Assembly (NCBI GenBank): GCA_035472475.1 | Contig: DATIPA010000248.1 | Coordinates: forward strand, 1 to 64,000 | DNA: 64,000 bases | From: JAFAXD01 sp035472475 | GTDB taxonomy: Bacteria; Pseudomonadota; Alphaproteobacteria; Rhizobiales; Xanthobacteraceae | Direction of reading: 5' to 3' | In this document: positions 1 to 7,985 of the stretch, one piece after another | Position numbering within the stretch: position 1 is the first letter of the stretch | Layout: every line of letters starts with the position of its first letter | Translations under genes and position numbers: made by a program | The notes under the pieces: generated by a model | What the model was told of the DNA's origin: nothing | Databases searched by the model: none | What the model saw: only the letters and a program-made list of their open reading frames with translations

Positions 1-2
1 CG

Positions 3-24
3 GGTCGCCGCCGAATAGGCGACC
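3..24 (-). terminator. Hairpin after the first cold-shock gene
   Basis: A perfect 7-bp inverted repeat, GGTCGCC at 3-9 and GGCGACC at 18-24, lies about 20 bases past the stop of the minus-strand cold-shock gene. Any T-run would fall before base 1, outside the window, so the terminator call is inferred from position and stem only. Confidence 0.45.
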
Positions 25-42
25 GGCTTGCACCATTCAGAG

Positions 43-252
43 CTAGGCGCCCTTCAGATTCTGGGCGTTGGTCTTACCGCGCCGCGGATCCATGACCACA
101 TCGAAGGATACGCGCTGTCCCTCGTGCAAGGATCCCATGCCCGCCTGCTCGACGGCGCTGATATGAACAAACACGTCGGACGATCCATCCTCGGGGGCGA
201 TGAACCCAAAACCCTTTTGAGTATTGAAGAACTTCACGGTGCCGATCGGCAT
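43..252 (-). CDS. Cold-shock domain protein (CspA family)
   Basis: A 69-residue single cold-shock domain protein that starts MPIGTVKFFNTQKGFGFI. RNP1 (KGFGFI) and RNP2 (DVFVHISAVE) are intact, so it should bind single-stranded RNA or DNA as a cytoplasmic RNA chaperone. The ATG at 252 is chosen because a GGAGG lies seven bases upstream and the domain begins there; an upstream ATG at 291 would add 13 unconserved residues. It lies downstream of rpsU and a small unknown gene on the same strand, so the three may be co-transcribed. A second, more typical CspA paralogue is at 51306-51509. Confidence 0.93.
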   Translation of the reverse strand: MPIGTVKFFNTQKGFGFIAPEDGSSDVFVHISAVEQAGMGSLHEGQRVSFDVVMDPRRGKTNAQNLKGA

Positions 253-304
253 TGCAATCCTCCCAACGCGCATGCAGCTGTTTTGCGGCAAGCGCCAACG
301 TTAA

Positions 305-562
305 CTACTTCGCGAGCTCGATGACTCTGCTCACGCCGGCCGCAGCATCGTATACCTCGACGTGCAGGATCGGATGGCCTTTCTTGATGGCCAATCCGGC
401 TTCTTCGGCAGCCTCATTCGTCTCGTACGAGGCCTTGGTCTGCCGATCGACCTGGAGGCGGAATTGCCCCTGTTCGGGCCGCTTGCGTTGCCCGAACGAT
501 TCTGGTGCCGGCTCGTCCAGGTTGGTCATGTCCCCCCCGGTCCGGCGGACTCGTACTGCCAT
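305..562 (-). CDS. Small conserved-looking hypothetical protein
   Basis: An 85-residue soluble protein with a basic start (MAVRVRR) and a central stretch FRLQVDRQTKASYETNEAAE that looks like an alpha/beta fold. I do not recognise the family. The start is well supported: GAGGAGG sits eight bases before the ATG at 562. It begins 24 bases after the rpsU stop and is followed 52 bases later by the cold-shock gene, an arrangement that suggests a translation- or stress-related transcript. No signal peptide or membrane segment is visible. The MTNLDEP methionine at residue 12 is a less likely alternative start. Confidence 0.7.
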   Translation of the reverse strand: MAVRVRRTGGDMTNLDEPAPESFGQRKRPEQGQFRLQVDRQTKASYETNEAAEEAGLAIKKGHPILHVEVYDAAAGVSRVIELAK

Positions 563-586
563 ATCAAGTTCCTCCTCGTTCAGTTA

Positions 587-862
587 TCAACGATGCGTCA
601 CCGATGGACGCGGTCTGGCCGCCTTTTTGGCGTCCAGCAGTTTCTTTTTCGGCGCGGGCAACAAACCTTCACGCTGCGCCTGCTTGCGCTTGAGCTTGCG
701 TATGCGACGGATCCCCTCGCTCTTCTCGCGCGCCGATTTCTCCGAGGGCTTCTCGTAGAACCGCCGGCGTTTCATCTCGCGGAACACGCCTTCCCGTTGC
801 ATTTTCCGCTTCAGCACTCTGAGAGCCTGGTCGACGTTGTTGTCGCGCACGAGTACTTGCAA
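587..862 (-). CDS. rpsU: 30S ribosomal protein S21
   Basis: A 91-residue very basic protein with the S21 signature MQVLVRDNNVDQALRVLKRK followed by FREMKRRRFYEKPSEK and a lysine/arginine-rich helix. S21 sits on the small ribosomal subunit near the anti-Shine-Dalgarno end of 16S rRNA and aids initiation. The start codon is TTG at 862, preceded by GGAGA at a good distance; the conserved MQVLVRDNN follows it directly, so TTG is very probably the true start. The C-terminal tail after QREGLL (about 25 residues, PAPKKKLLDAKK...) is longer than in short S21 proteins, and FREMKRRRFYEK deviates from the usual alphaproteobacterial sequence, so a second S21 copy may exist elsewhere. Confidence 0.93.
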   Translation of the reverse strand: MQVLVRDNNVDQALRVLKRKMQREGVFREMKRRRFYEKPSEKSAREKSEGIRRIRKLKRKQAQREGLLPAPKKKLLDAKKAARPRPSVTHR

Positions 863-1300
863 GATTGTTCTCCGGAATCGTGTTGACCCAACCGGCGATC
901 GCGTTGCTCGAGCTGGAAGTCTGCGACGTTCGCCGGCTCGGTCGGAAAAGCTGTGAGGCGCCGATGTGACCGCCCAGCAGCTTTGGTCGGGGCGACGCGG
1001 CGTGAATATTGCCGATGTTGCACGTGCGCCCAGCGCAGCGGCTAAGGCAAAACGGTGGCCTGATTGTTCGGCAAAATTGAATTATCATTAGATAGGACAT
1101 AAGCGTGGCCTTTGCAAGGCACGAACCAACTGCACACGGCGATCGTCCGGCTCCGCAACGTCACGATCCGATCGCGCGTGATTGAGGCTCGGAGCTCTTG
1201 GAGCGAGTAGGCGCCTAGCATGGTGGATTTGAATTGCGGCAAGGTCCGTTGAGGAAATTCGGCGAAGCCGCCAACACTTCGCCGATGTCAGCTATAACCG
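863..1300. other. Intergenic region, no supported gene
   Basis: About 440 bases between rpsU and the FYDLN acid protein gene. Open frames here (for example minus 1042-1242) have no plausible composition or ribosome site. Two structures are visible. CTAGCATGGTGGATTTGAA at 1215-1233 resembles one arm of the CTAG-bounded repeat found at 21690 and 60922 but has no matching arm. An 8-bp hairpin (CGGCGAAG/CTTCGCCG, 1260-1284) lies just past the stop of the minus-strand gene ending at 1301 and may help end its transcript. The rpsU promoter should also lie here. Confidence 0.6.
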
Positions 1301-1597
1301 TTATTCCTTCTCAAAGTCCTCGTCGATGCCAATGTCGTCTTCGTTCGTGTCTGCGGGCGCAGCTGCGTCTTCCTCGGTCGTGTCAGCAGGGGTGACAGGT
1401 GGCGCTTGCGTCTTTTCCGGCTGTCGTACCGGCGCGGCCGGCACTTGCCAGGGCCGTCGTTGGGTTTCAGATCCAGCCTTGGGCGGCTCGAATACGGTCT
1501 GACAGTTCGGACAGACGATGGGGCTCTTGTGCAGGTCATAAAATTTAGAGCTGCAGTTGCTGCAGAAACGCTTGGTGCCGAGTTCAGGTTTTGTCAC
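1301..1597 (-). CDS. TIGR02300 family protein (FYDLN acid)
   Basis: A 98-residue protein with the alphaproteobacterial FYDLN acid layout. The N-terminal part is MTKPELGTKRFCSNCSSKFYDLHKSPIVCPNC, containing two CxxC pairs likely to bind one zinc ion and the FYDL motif. It is followed by a proline/alanine linker and a strongly acidic tail (EEDAAAPADTNEDDIGIDEDFEKE). Its biochemical function is unknown. In relatives it commonly lies near aroA-cmk-rpsA; those genes are not visible here. A TCACG-rich stretch precedes the ATG, without a strong ribosome-binding site. The zinc ribbon plus acidic tail suggests a nucleic-acid or protein-interaction role, which is inference. Confidence 0.9.
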   Translation of the reverse strand: MTKPELGTKRFCSNCSSKFYDLHKSPIVCPNCQTVFEPPKAGSETQRRPWQVPAAPVRQPEKTQAPPVTPADTTEEDAAAPADTNEDDIGIDEDFEKE

Positions 1598-1705
1598 GTC
1601 AATCGCCTATTCTGATGAGGACCATATATTTTCTAGAACCAACATATTGCATCGACGCCGGTTTTCCTAATCGGGCGGAGACAGGCCGGAGGTATCGTAA
1701 AAGGC

Positions 1706-2068
1706 CTAGCGCTTGCCGGTCGATTTTTGCGATCGTTTGGCGCGCTCTTCCTCTTCGCGGTGCGTGCGCGAGTCGCGCATCATCTCCAGGCAGACCGCAA
1801 GCTCGACGTAACTTGGAGCACCGCCTTTTGCCATGGTAGCGATGCACTGGCTGCGCTCCGCGCCCGGAGTCTTGGACCACTCTTTTTCAAGATCCTTGCG
1901 CGCCCGTTCCTCGCCGGCCACGCAGCTTTCGACGGTTCTTCCCTCACTGCCGGTAGCAACCATATTGATCGCGGCGCGACACGTCGGCGTTACATCGTAG
2001 CGTGGAACCGTATCAGCCACGTTGATCAAGAGACCGAGGCCAGCCAACGATTTCGCAAACATTATCAT
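1706..2068 (-). CDS. Hypothetical protein with N-terminal hydrophobic segment
   Basis: A 120-residue protein starting MIMFAKSLAGLGLLINVADT, a probable signal peptide or anchor. A region with spaced cysteines follows (CRAAINM, ESCVAGE, SQCIATM, AVCLEMM), about 25-30 residues apart, then a charged Lys/Arg/Glu-rich tail. The regular cysteines suggest disulfides in an exported helical protein. The ATG at 2068 (or 2062) is chosen because the hydrophobic segment begins there; the frame stays open upstream to 2293 but that part is Arg/Pro-rich and looks non-coding. The family is not recognised. Confidence 0.65.
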   Translation of the reverse strand: MIMFAKSLAGLGLLINVADTVPRYDVTPTCRAAINMVATGSEGRTVESCVAGEERARKDLEKEWSKTPGAERSQCIATMAKGGAPSYVELAVCLEMMRDSRTHREEEERAKRSQKSTGKR

Positions 2069-2172
2069 AAAAGACTCAAGGGCTGTTGATGAGCGCCGAA
2101 CGTCGACGACGGTTGCACGTCTGCGAATATCGAGCAAGGAAGATCGCGCAGGGGTCGGCGAAAGCGCACCGT

Positions 2173-2784
2173 TCAGCGATCGGCGAGAGCGAGCCTGGCA
2201 CCGAGGGCAACGAACGCCGCCGCAAAGGTGCGGCGCATCCAGGTCAGGATGCGCGGACGCGAGATGACGTGGGTGCGGATGGACGCCGCGCAAAGGCCGT
2301 AGCCGACGAACACCAAGAACGTCATGAGCATGAACGCCGCGCTCAACTCGAGCATGCGGGCAAGCGGATGCGTCTCGGTGGCGCTGACGAACTGCGGCAG
2401 GAAGGCGAGAAAGAAGATCGAGAGCTTCGGATTGAGAATGTTGATCAGAATGGCGGTGATCGTCACCTGGACGGCCGAGCGCGCGTTAGTCTCCGGTTCG
2501 ACGCGCAACGCACCGCGTTCGCGCAGCGCATGCCAGGCCATGTAAAGCAGGTAGGCGACGCCCAGATACTTGAAGGTCTGGAACGCAACCGCGCTGGTGT
2601 GCAGGAGTGCGGCGACCCCAAGGATCGCCGCCGCCATGTGCGGAACGATGCCGAGCGTGCACCCGAATGCCGCGACGACACTGGCGCGCGAACCGCGGGA
2701 TAGCCCGGTTGCCAGCGTGTAAAGTACGCCGGTGCCCGGCGACACGACCACGATCAGCGAGGTGATCAGGAATTCAACGCTCAT
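2173..2784 (-). CDS. LysE/RhtB family amino-acid exporter
   Basis: A 203-residue inner-membrane protein with six predicted hydrophobic segments and the LysE/RhtB landmarks: an N-terminal PG motif in VVVSPGTGVLYTLATGLSRG, a glycine-rich second helix, and ILINILNPKLSIFFLAFLPQ in the middle. The family exports amino acids such as lysine, threonine or homoserine lactone by proton exchange; the substrate cannot be read from sequence. The ATG at 2784 has GGGGAGAG upstream. It stands alone, divergent from the small exported protein gene at 2874, and no LysG-type regulator lies next to it. Confidence 0.92.
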   Translation of the reverse strand: MSVEFLITSLIVVVSPGTGVLYTLATGLSRGSRASVVAAFGCTLGIVPHMAAAILGVAALLHTSAVAFQTFKYLGVAYLLYMAWHALRERGALRVEPETNARSAVQVTITAILINILNPKLSIFFLAFLPQFVSATETHPLARMLELSAAFMLMTFLVFVGYGLCAASIRTHVISRPRILTWMRRTFAAAFVALGARLALADR

Positions 2785-2873
2785 GCGGCTCTCCCCATCG
2801 GCATGGATTTCACCACATGCGCGGCGGTTCGGCTATGATAGAAAGGCTCGCCTGAACGCGGAGCCCACCCGAC

Positions 2874-3266
2874 ATGCGTTCCACGATTGCCGCCGAGGTG
2901 ACCCTTGGCATCGCCGCGACCGCGGTGCTCGCCCTTGGCGTTGTGATGCCGGCCGGCGCGGTGCCGGTGCCCTCCGCCACGGCGGCGGTTAAGGCCGCCG
3001 CCGGGCCATCCCTCGTCAACATACGCTGCTGGACCGGCTGGGAGTGGAGCGCGGCTGGTTTCGCCGGCGCGCTGCGGCCCGGGATCCTCGCGGTCGGGTC
3101 GTTTTACAACAGCATGGCCTACGGCTATTCGGGCGCGCCCCAGTACTATGGCGAGCGCTATCCGCCCTATTACAGCTGCGATCCGGTCTACTACGCCTAT
3201 CCGCCGGCCGACGGCTACGTACGCGTGCGCCACCGCCATCGCCCGGCCCGCGCCTACTACCGCTGA
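2874..3266 (+). CDS. Exported tyrosine-rich hypothetical protein
   Basis: A 130-residue protein with an Ala-rich signal sequence (cleavage plausible near residues 28-32, after VMPAGA). The mature part contains GWEWSAAGFAGALRPG and a C-terminal Tyr/Pro/Arg-rich tail (YGERYPPYYSCDPVYYAYPP, then RHRHRPARAYYR). This resembles the small periplasmic Gly/Tyr-rich proteins common in Bradyrhizobiaceae, whose function is unknown. Its stop lies one base from the stop of the convergent hydrolase gene, leaving no room for separate terminators. The call of a real gene rests on the signal peptide and the biased but ordered composition. Confidence 0.75.
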   Translation: MRSTIAAEVTLGIAATAVLALGVVMPAGAVPVPSATAAVKAAAGPSLVNIRCWTGWEWSAAGFAGALRPGILAVGSFYNSMAYGYSGAPQYYGERYPPYYSCDPVYYAYPPADGYVRVRHRHRPARAYYR

Positions 3267-3267
3267 C

Positions 3268-4350
3268 CTACTCCGACCCTTTGGCCGTCCGCGGGGCACT
3301 CTCCAGGAACGCCGCGAGTTGTTCTTTCCAGAATTTCGCCATCGCGGTGGTGCCGTGGCCGCGCGTGTCCGGACCGGCAGGGATCAGATAGTAGCGAGCA
3401 TTTTTGATGCGCTTGATCGCCGGCTCCATGATTCCGAGCTCGGGAGGATTGCGCTCGTCGTCGGCTGAATTGATGGCGAGCAGCGCGGCCGTGATACGCT
3501 CGAGCCTTGGCGCCGCGTTGTAGTCGCGCGACGCATCCCACTGATAGAGAAAGTCGTTGGCATCGGCCGTGAATGGTGCCGCCAGGCGTTCGGCAACCAA
3601 CCTGTCGGCCTGCGCGCGGTTGGGTGCAAGCTGATAGAGGCCCAGCGCACCGCCGCTGGTGGCGATGCCAAAGAACACATTGGCCGACCGCAGCCCGCGC
3701 GGTTGTGTCGTATAGTAGCCGTCTTTCCAATCGGGATCGCTGCGAATGGCGTCGATCAGCATGCGCCGCAGCATCCAGTTGCGGCCAGCCATTTCGCTCG
3801 GCTGCGAGGCCATTGGCACCAGCGCATCCATGAACGTCGGATAGGTCTCGCCCCAGAGCCAGGTGTGCATGCCGCCCATCGAGTTACCGATGACCAGGCG
3901 CAGGTGCGGGATGTGAAGACCCTGTGTCACTAACAAATATTGCGCAGCGACCATGTCGTCGTAGTTGTACCGCGGAAATTTCGTACGCAGACCGTCGGAA
4001 GGCCTAAACGATTGTCCGGCCCCGATCGCATCCGGCAGGATGATGAAATATTTGCGTGCGTCGAGAGGCTGGCCGGGACCAAACAATTCGCCGGCGAACG
4101 CGGGCGTCAGCATAGACGCGCCGGAACCGGCCGTGCCGTGCAGGACCAGAACGGGCTCACCGCCAGGTTCGCCGACCGTCGTGTAGTGCAGCCGCAGTTC
4201 CGGCAAGATCTCGCCCGTGTGAAAGCGAAAGTCGTGCGCGGTCCAGTCGCCCGGCTTTGGGGTTGGATAGTCGGCCGCAACGGCGGCCAATGCGATCAGG
4301 GATAGGGCGGCGCTCGCCGCCGTGCGCCCCAGCAAACTCAGTGTCGTCAT
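3268..4350 (-). CDS. Exported alpha/beta hydrolase, MetX-like
   Basis: A 360-residue protein with a signal peptide (MTTLSLLGRTAASAALSLIA, ending near AVAA) and an alpha/beta-hydrolase fold of the homoserine O-acetyltransferase-like branch. Visible features are VLVLHGTAGSG (oxyanion region), the nucleophile elbow GNSMGG, an acid in INSADDERNPPE and a terminal histidine in RGHGTTAM, forming the Ser-Asp-His triad. The export signal argues against a role in methionine synthesis, and a periplasmic esterase or acyltransferase is more likely. The ATG at 4350 is chosen at the signal peptide; the frame is open for 50 more codons without signal character. Confidence 0.85.
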   Translation of the reverse strand: MTTLSLLGRTAASAALSLIALAAVAADYPTPKPGDWTAHDFRFHTGEILPELRLHYTTVGEPGGEPVLVLHGTAGSGASMLTPAFAGELFGPGQPLDARKYFIILPDAIGAGQSFRPSDGLRTKFPRYNYDDMVAAQYLLVTQGLHIPHLRLVIGNSMGGMHTWLWGETYPTFMDALVPMASQPSEMAGRNWMLRRMLIDAIRSDPDWKDGYYTTQPRGLRSANVFFGIATSGGALGLYQLAPNRAQADRLVAERLAAPFTADANDFLYQWDASRDYNAAPRLERITAALLAINSADDERNPPELGIMEPAIKRIKNARYYLIPAGPDTRGHGTTAMAKFWKEQLAAFLESAPRTAKGSE

Positions 4351-4447
4351 GCCTGTCTCAACCGAGCCGGGCCCCCGCCCTGAGATTAGCCGCGATCGCG
4401 CGCCAACAAAATCCCACACGTGCTGTAGGAACTTCAAATCGGCGGCA

Positions 4448-4813
4448 CTAGCGACGCGCGCCCAACGCTTGTTCGTATTGCTCGGGCTTGAAGCCGACAA
4501 GCAGCTTGCCGCCGGCGGCGAGCACCGGCCGTTTGATCATTGACGGTTGCGCCAGCATCAGCGCAATCGCCTTCTTCTCGCTCAGATGGTCCTTGTCGCC
4601 GTCGGGCAGCTTGCGAAACGTCGTTCCGGCGCGATTGAGCAAAGTCTCCCAGCCCGCGACGCCGGCCCAGCGTTCCAGCGAGGCGCGGTCGATCCCCTCG
4701 GCCTTGTAGTCGTGAAACGCATAGGCGATGCAGTGCGCGTCGAGCCACGCACGCGCCTTCTTCATCGTGTCGCAATTCTTGATGCCGTAGATGGTGATCG
4801 GCCTGCCGCCCAA
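4448..4813 (-). CDS. ArsC/Spx-like reductase (YffB type)
   Basis: A 121-residue thioredoxin-fold protein of the arsenate reductase (ArsC) family, YffB branch: ITIYGIKNCDTMKKARAWLD holds the single N-terminal cysteine, and the conserved basic residue is in PSMIKRPVL near residue 93. YffB-type proteins bind glutathione and their substrate is not settled; no ars genes are nearby, so arsenate is unlikely. The start is TTG at 4813 with GGAGAG upstream, and the fold begins just after it. The gene lies between the exported hydrolase and the ABC adaptor on the same strand but is probably unrelated to them. Confidence 0.88.
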   Translation of the reverse strand: MGGRPITIYGIKNCDTMKKARAWLDAHCIAYAFHDYKAEGIDRASLERWAGVAGWETLLNRAGTTFRKLPDGDKDHLSEKKAIALMLAQPSMIKRPVLAAGGKLLVGFKPEQYEQALGARR

Positions 4814-4865
4814 GACTGCTCTCCTGTTGCTCTCCTGCCCTGCGATCCCGCGCGTCCGCGCTCGG

Positions 4866-5936
4866 TCAGCGCATGGCGGGCTGTTCGGGCGAGCCGGCCG
4901 CGAAATAGGCGTCCGCCTGCATGCCGACCGCGAGCGGTCCCGGGTCGTCGATGTCCACGAGGACCTCGGACACGTCGACGTCGGTCAGCTTGTTGCGCTG
5001 ACCCTGGCCGTTCAGCCGTCCGGGGCCGACATAGCGGGCGATCGAGCGCACGGTGCCCTCGAACTCGCGGTCGGGAAACGCATAGGCGCGCACCACGACA
5101 CGCTGACCGACGCGAACCTTGCCGAAGTCGTGCTCGTCGAGCTCGGCCCGCATGGCAAGGCCCGACACGTCGCCCAGCAGCGCCAGCCATTGATCCGGCG
5201 ACGGAACCGCCATTTCGCCAACGCGAGCGCGGACCTGCAGCGCGGTGCCCGCGATCGGCGCCCGGATCCGGGTTTTCTGCAGCGACGCCTGGGCGAGCGC
5301 CAAGTCGGCCCGCGCCGCCGCCAGTTCGGCTTCCTCGCGCGTCGGCAGGCCGGAATCGTCCTTGGTCTTGCGCAGCACGTCCTGCCGCTGGCGCAGCGTG
5401 TCCTGCGCGCGCACCAGCGCGGACCGGGCACCGCCCACGGCGGCGTCCTCGACCGCCGAGCGTGTAACGTCCCTGGACGCCGAAATGGCGTCGAGCCGGT
5501 CCCAGGCCTGGGCAACGGCCTGCGCCGCGTCGGCAACGTCATCCTCGGCGCGGATTAGCGCGGCCGGCCCCTTCTTTTTCTGGTCGTCGCGAACGCGCTG
5601 GCGCGCCGCGACCTGGGCCTCGGCGGCCGCGACCCGGGCGCGGGCCTCATCGTCGTCGAGGCGAACCAGCAGATCGCCCGCCGACACCTTGTCGTTGGCC
5701 CGCACCCGAACCTCGGCGATACGACCGGCGACGCTCGCTACGACCCGGACCTCCTGGCCGCGCGGCTCGATCCGTCCGGGGGCGGTCGCGTCCCATTTCG
5801 GCACTGCGGCTTCAGCGCGCGCACTCTGCTGGGCGTTCAACTCGTGTGCCGCCGCGAGCACCAGCACGGCGGCAAGCGCCGGGATCAGCGCCAGCAATCC
5901 ATAGCGGATGCAATTTTGGATAGACGTCAACAGCAT
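4866..5936 (-). CDS. HlyD/DevB-like periplasmic adaptor of an ABC exporter
   Basis: A 356-residue membrane-fusion protein. It has an N-terminal hydrophobic anchor (residues about 12-32), a lipoyl half-motif (GRIEPRGQEVRVVASVAGRI), a long Ala/Arg/Asp-rich coiled coil (about 90-230), the second lipoyl half (KTRIRAPIAGTALQ) and a beta-barrel domain (RAELDEHDFGKVRVGQRVVV). It should link an inner-membrane ABC exporter to an outer-membrane channel. It is the last gene of a three-gene minus-strand unit, 17 bases after the ATPase gene. The combination resembles DevBCA glycolipid exporters and the MacAB-like group; no TolC-type gene is in the window. Confidence 0.9.
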   Translation of the reverse strand: MLLTSIQNCIRYGLLALIPALAAVLVLAAAHELNAQQSARAEAAVPKWDATAPGRIEPRGQEVRVVASVAGRIAEVRVRANDKVSAGDLLVRLDDDEARARVAAAEAQVAARQRVRDDQKKKGPAALIRAEDDVADAAQAVAQAWDRLDAISASRDVTRSAVEDAAVGGARSALVRAQDTLRQRQDVLRKTKDDSGLPTREEAELAAARADLALAQASLQKTRIRAPIAGTALQVRARVGEMAVPSPDQWLALLGDVSGLAMRAELDEHDFGKVRVGQRVVVRAYAFPDREFEGTVRSIARYVGPGRLNGQGQRNKLTDVDVSEVLVDIDDPGPLAVGMQADAYFAAGSPEQPAMR

Positions 5937-5953
5937 CCTCCGATCGCCCCCGG

Positions 5954-6655
5954 CTATTCTGGCTTGGCTTGCGGTGACTTGTCCACGAGCCGTCCATCCT
6001 CGATGTTCACGACCCGGTCCGCAAACGGCAGAACCCGTGGGTCATGCGTCACAATCAGGACTGCGCGCGAGGGATCCTTCGCGATCTTTGCCAGCAGCGT
6101 CATGATCGCGTGCCCGTTGGCGCTGTCCAACGCCGCGGTCGGCTCGTCTGCCAGCACAACCGCGGGGTTGGCGACGATCGCGCGCGCGATCGCGACCCGT
6201 TGCTGCTCCCCGGAGCTGAGCTCGCGTGGGAACCCCCTGACCTTGTGGGCAAGACCGACGGTCTCCAGGGCCTTAGCGGCCTTGGCGTGGGCCCGCCAGG
6301 GGTGCTCACCGCTCATCTCCAGGGCGAGCCGAACGTTCTCCGCCGCCGTCAGCGTGGGGAAGAGGTGATAGTTCTGAAAGATGAAGCCGACGTGGCGGCG
6401 TCGAAGGTCGGCCAAGCGCTCGGGCAAAAGGCCGGCGGTGGCCTGGCCGAGAATCCGGACCGTGCCGCTGGTCGGTGTCAGCATGCATCCGAGCATGGAC
6501 AACAGCGTGGTCTTGCCGCTGCCCGACGGTCCCATGAGCAGAACCAGCTGCCCGCCGGTCAGCGAAAGAGAGATGCCGCGCACCGCGGCGACCCGGCCCG
6601 CGCCCGAGCCCAGGTATTTCAAGACGTTGGTCGCCTCGATCACCAGCCCGGTCAT
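5954..6655 (-). CDS. ABC exporter ATPase (DevA/LolD type)
   Basis: A 233-residue ABC ATPase with Walker A GPSGSGKTT (about residues 41-49), a Q-loop in FIFQNYHLF, the signature LSSGEQQRVAIARAI, Walker B VVLADEPTAALD and the switch histidine in LIVTHDPRV. It should power the permease next to it from the cytoplasmic side. Its start overlaps the permease stop by four bases (ATGA), indicating translational coupling. The sequence type matches LolD/MacB/DevA exporters rather than importers. Confidence 0.95.
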   Translation of the reverse strand: MTGLVIEATNVLKYLGSGAGRVAAVRGISLSLTGGQLVLLMGPSGSGKTTLLSMLGCMLTPTSGTVRILGQATAGLLPERLADLRRRHVGFIFQNYHLFPTLTAAENVRLALEMSGEHPWRAHAKAAKALETVGLAHKVRGFPRELSSGEQQRVAIARAIVANPAVVLADEPTAALDSANGHAIMTLLAKIAKDPSRAVLIVTHDPRVLPFADRVVNIEDGRLVDKSPQAKPE

Positions 6656-7800
6656 CGCGCCAAGACCGTCACTGGATCAACGCGCGTGACTACGACGATC
6701 GCCGAAATGGCGGAGACGATGCTCATCGCCACCGTGAGCACGAACAGACCGACGATCAGGCCCGGCGTCATGAGAATGGGCAGGGCCGACTCGGCGCTCA
6801 GACGCGCGAGTCCGAGACTGGCCGCGGCCGCGATCGCAAAACCGATGATGGCGGTCAGCAGCGCCTGCCAAAGAATGGTCAGGTAGAGATAGCGGCGCGA
6901 CGAGCCCATCGCGCGCAGCGTTGCAAACTCGCTGAGATGATCCTTGGTGCTGGAATAAAGTGTTTGTGCCACGATCACCGTGCCGACCGCGATGCCCAGC
7001 AGGGCGCTTCCGAACAATGCGGCGCCGGCACCCGTCCCAAACAGCCAGTAGGATCGGCTGCGACGACGAAACTCGTCGGACGTGATCACCTCGAGATTGG
7101 GCAACGTGGCTTGCAGGCGCTGCCGAACCTCGTTCACGCTCGCGCCGGGCGCGATGCGCACCAGAAAATAAGTCGCCGATGCGGGCGGCAGCCCGAGATA
7201 GGCGCGCGCCCGGTCAAGCGGCATGAACACGTAGGGCGTGGTCGTGAACGATCGTATGCCCTTGGTGACCGCGGCGACACGCGCTTTCTTGTCGCCGATT
7301 TCCCCGTAATCGCCGATCTCTGCGACCCCGAGCCGATCGAAATAGGAGCGATCGACGGCGACCGCCTGCGGCGTCGACAAATCGGAGAGGTTGCCCTCGA
7401 TGAGATTCCACGGCTGCAGCCCGCCGGGTGTCGTGCCGATCAGGAAGACCGGCGTCTGCGACTTGCCGTTCGGTTTGCGCCAGAAGGTGAAACCGATCAC
7501 CACCGGCGTGACGTCTGCGACCCCCGGCACGGCCAACGCCCGAAATCGCTCGCGACCCTCCAGCAAAGCGGTGGCCTCAAAGCCTTTGGTGTCGGCGGGT
7601 GCAATCCAGAGATCCGCCGACGCATGGTCGATCATGGTGGTGATCATGCGTTCGAAGCCCAGGAACAGCCCGAGCTGAACGGTGAAAAGCACGACCGAGA
7701 ACACGATCCCGACGAGCGTGCCGACCAACCTGATCCGGTCGTGAAACAGATTGCGGGACGCAAGCGTAAAAATGATGGGCGTCAGCCGACCGAGTTCCAT
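6652..7800 (-). CDS. ABC exporter permease (DevC/FtsX-like)
   Basis: A 382-residue permease with the MacB/FtsX topology: one N-terminal membrane helix (about 22-45, LVGTLVGIVFSVVLFTVQLG), a large periplasmic domain (about 50-260), then three C-terminal helices (AALFGSALLGIAVGTVIVAQ and two more). It is the first gene of a permease-ATPase-adaptor operon. Such systems take substrates from the periplasmic face or outer leaflet of the inner membrane and pass them outward through the adaptor. The substrate is unknown; glycolipids, peptides or lipoproteins fit the family. Confidence 0.92.
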   Translation of the reverse strand: MELGRLTPIIFTLASRNLFHDRIRLVGTLVGIVFSVVLFTVQLGLFLGFERMITTMIDHASADLWIAPADTKGFEATALLEGRERFRALAVPGVADVTPVVIGFTFWRKPNGKSQTPVFLIGTTPGGLQPWNLIEGNLSDLSTPQAVAVDRSYFDRLGVAEIGDYGEIGDKKARVAAVTKGIRSFTTTPYVFMPLDRARAYLGLPPASATYFLVRIAPGASVNEVRQRLQATLPNLEVITSDEFRRRSRSYWLFGTGAGAALFGSALLGIAVGTVIVAQTLYSSTKDHLSEFATLRAMGSSRRYLYLTILWQALLTAIIGFAIAAAASLGLARLSAESALPILMTPGLIVGLFVLTVAMSIVSAISAIVVVTRVDPVTVLAR

Positions 7801-7985
7801 CTCTATCCCTGTCAGCTAGCGCGCGATCAGCCGGCCCGAGCCTGCGCCTGCGCACACCGAAGCACAACGAGCCCGGCTGCAACCCTACGATTGCATGATC
7901 GTTCAAATGAGGTGATAGTTGCGCGGGCTGACCGGCCGCGCACGTCGGCGAATCGAATGCGGCAAGGACGAGGGGCGACGCGGGT

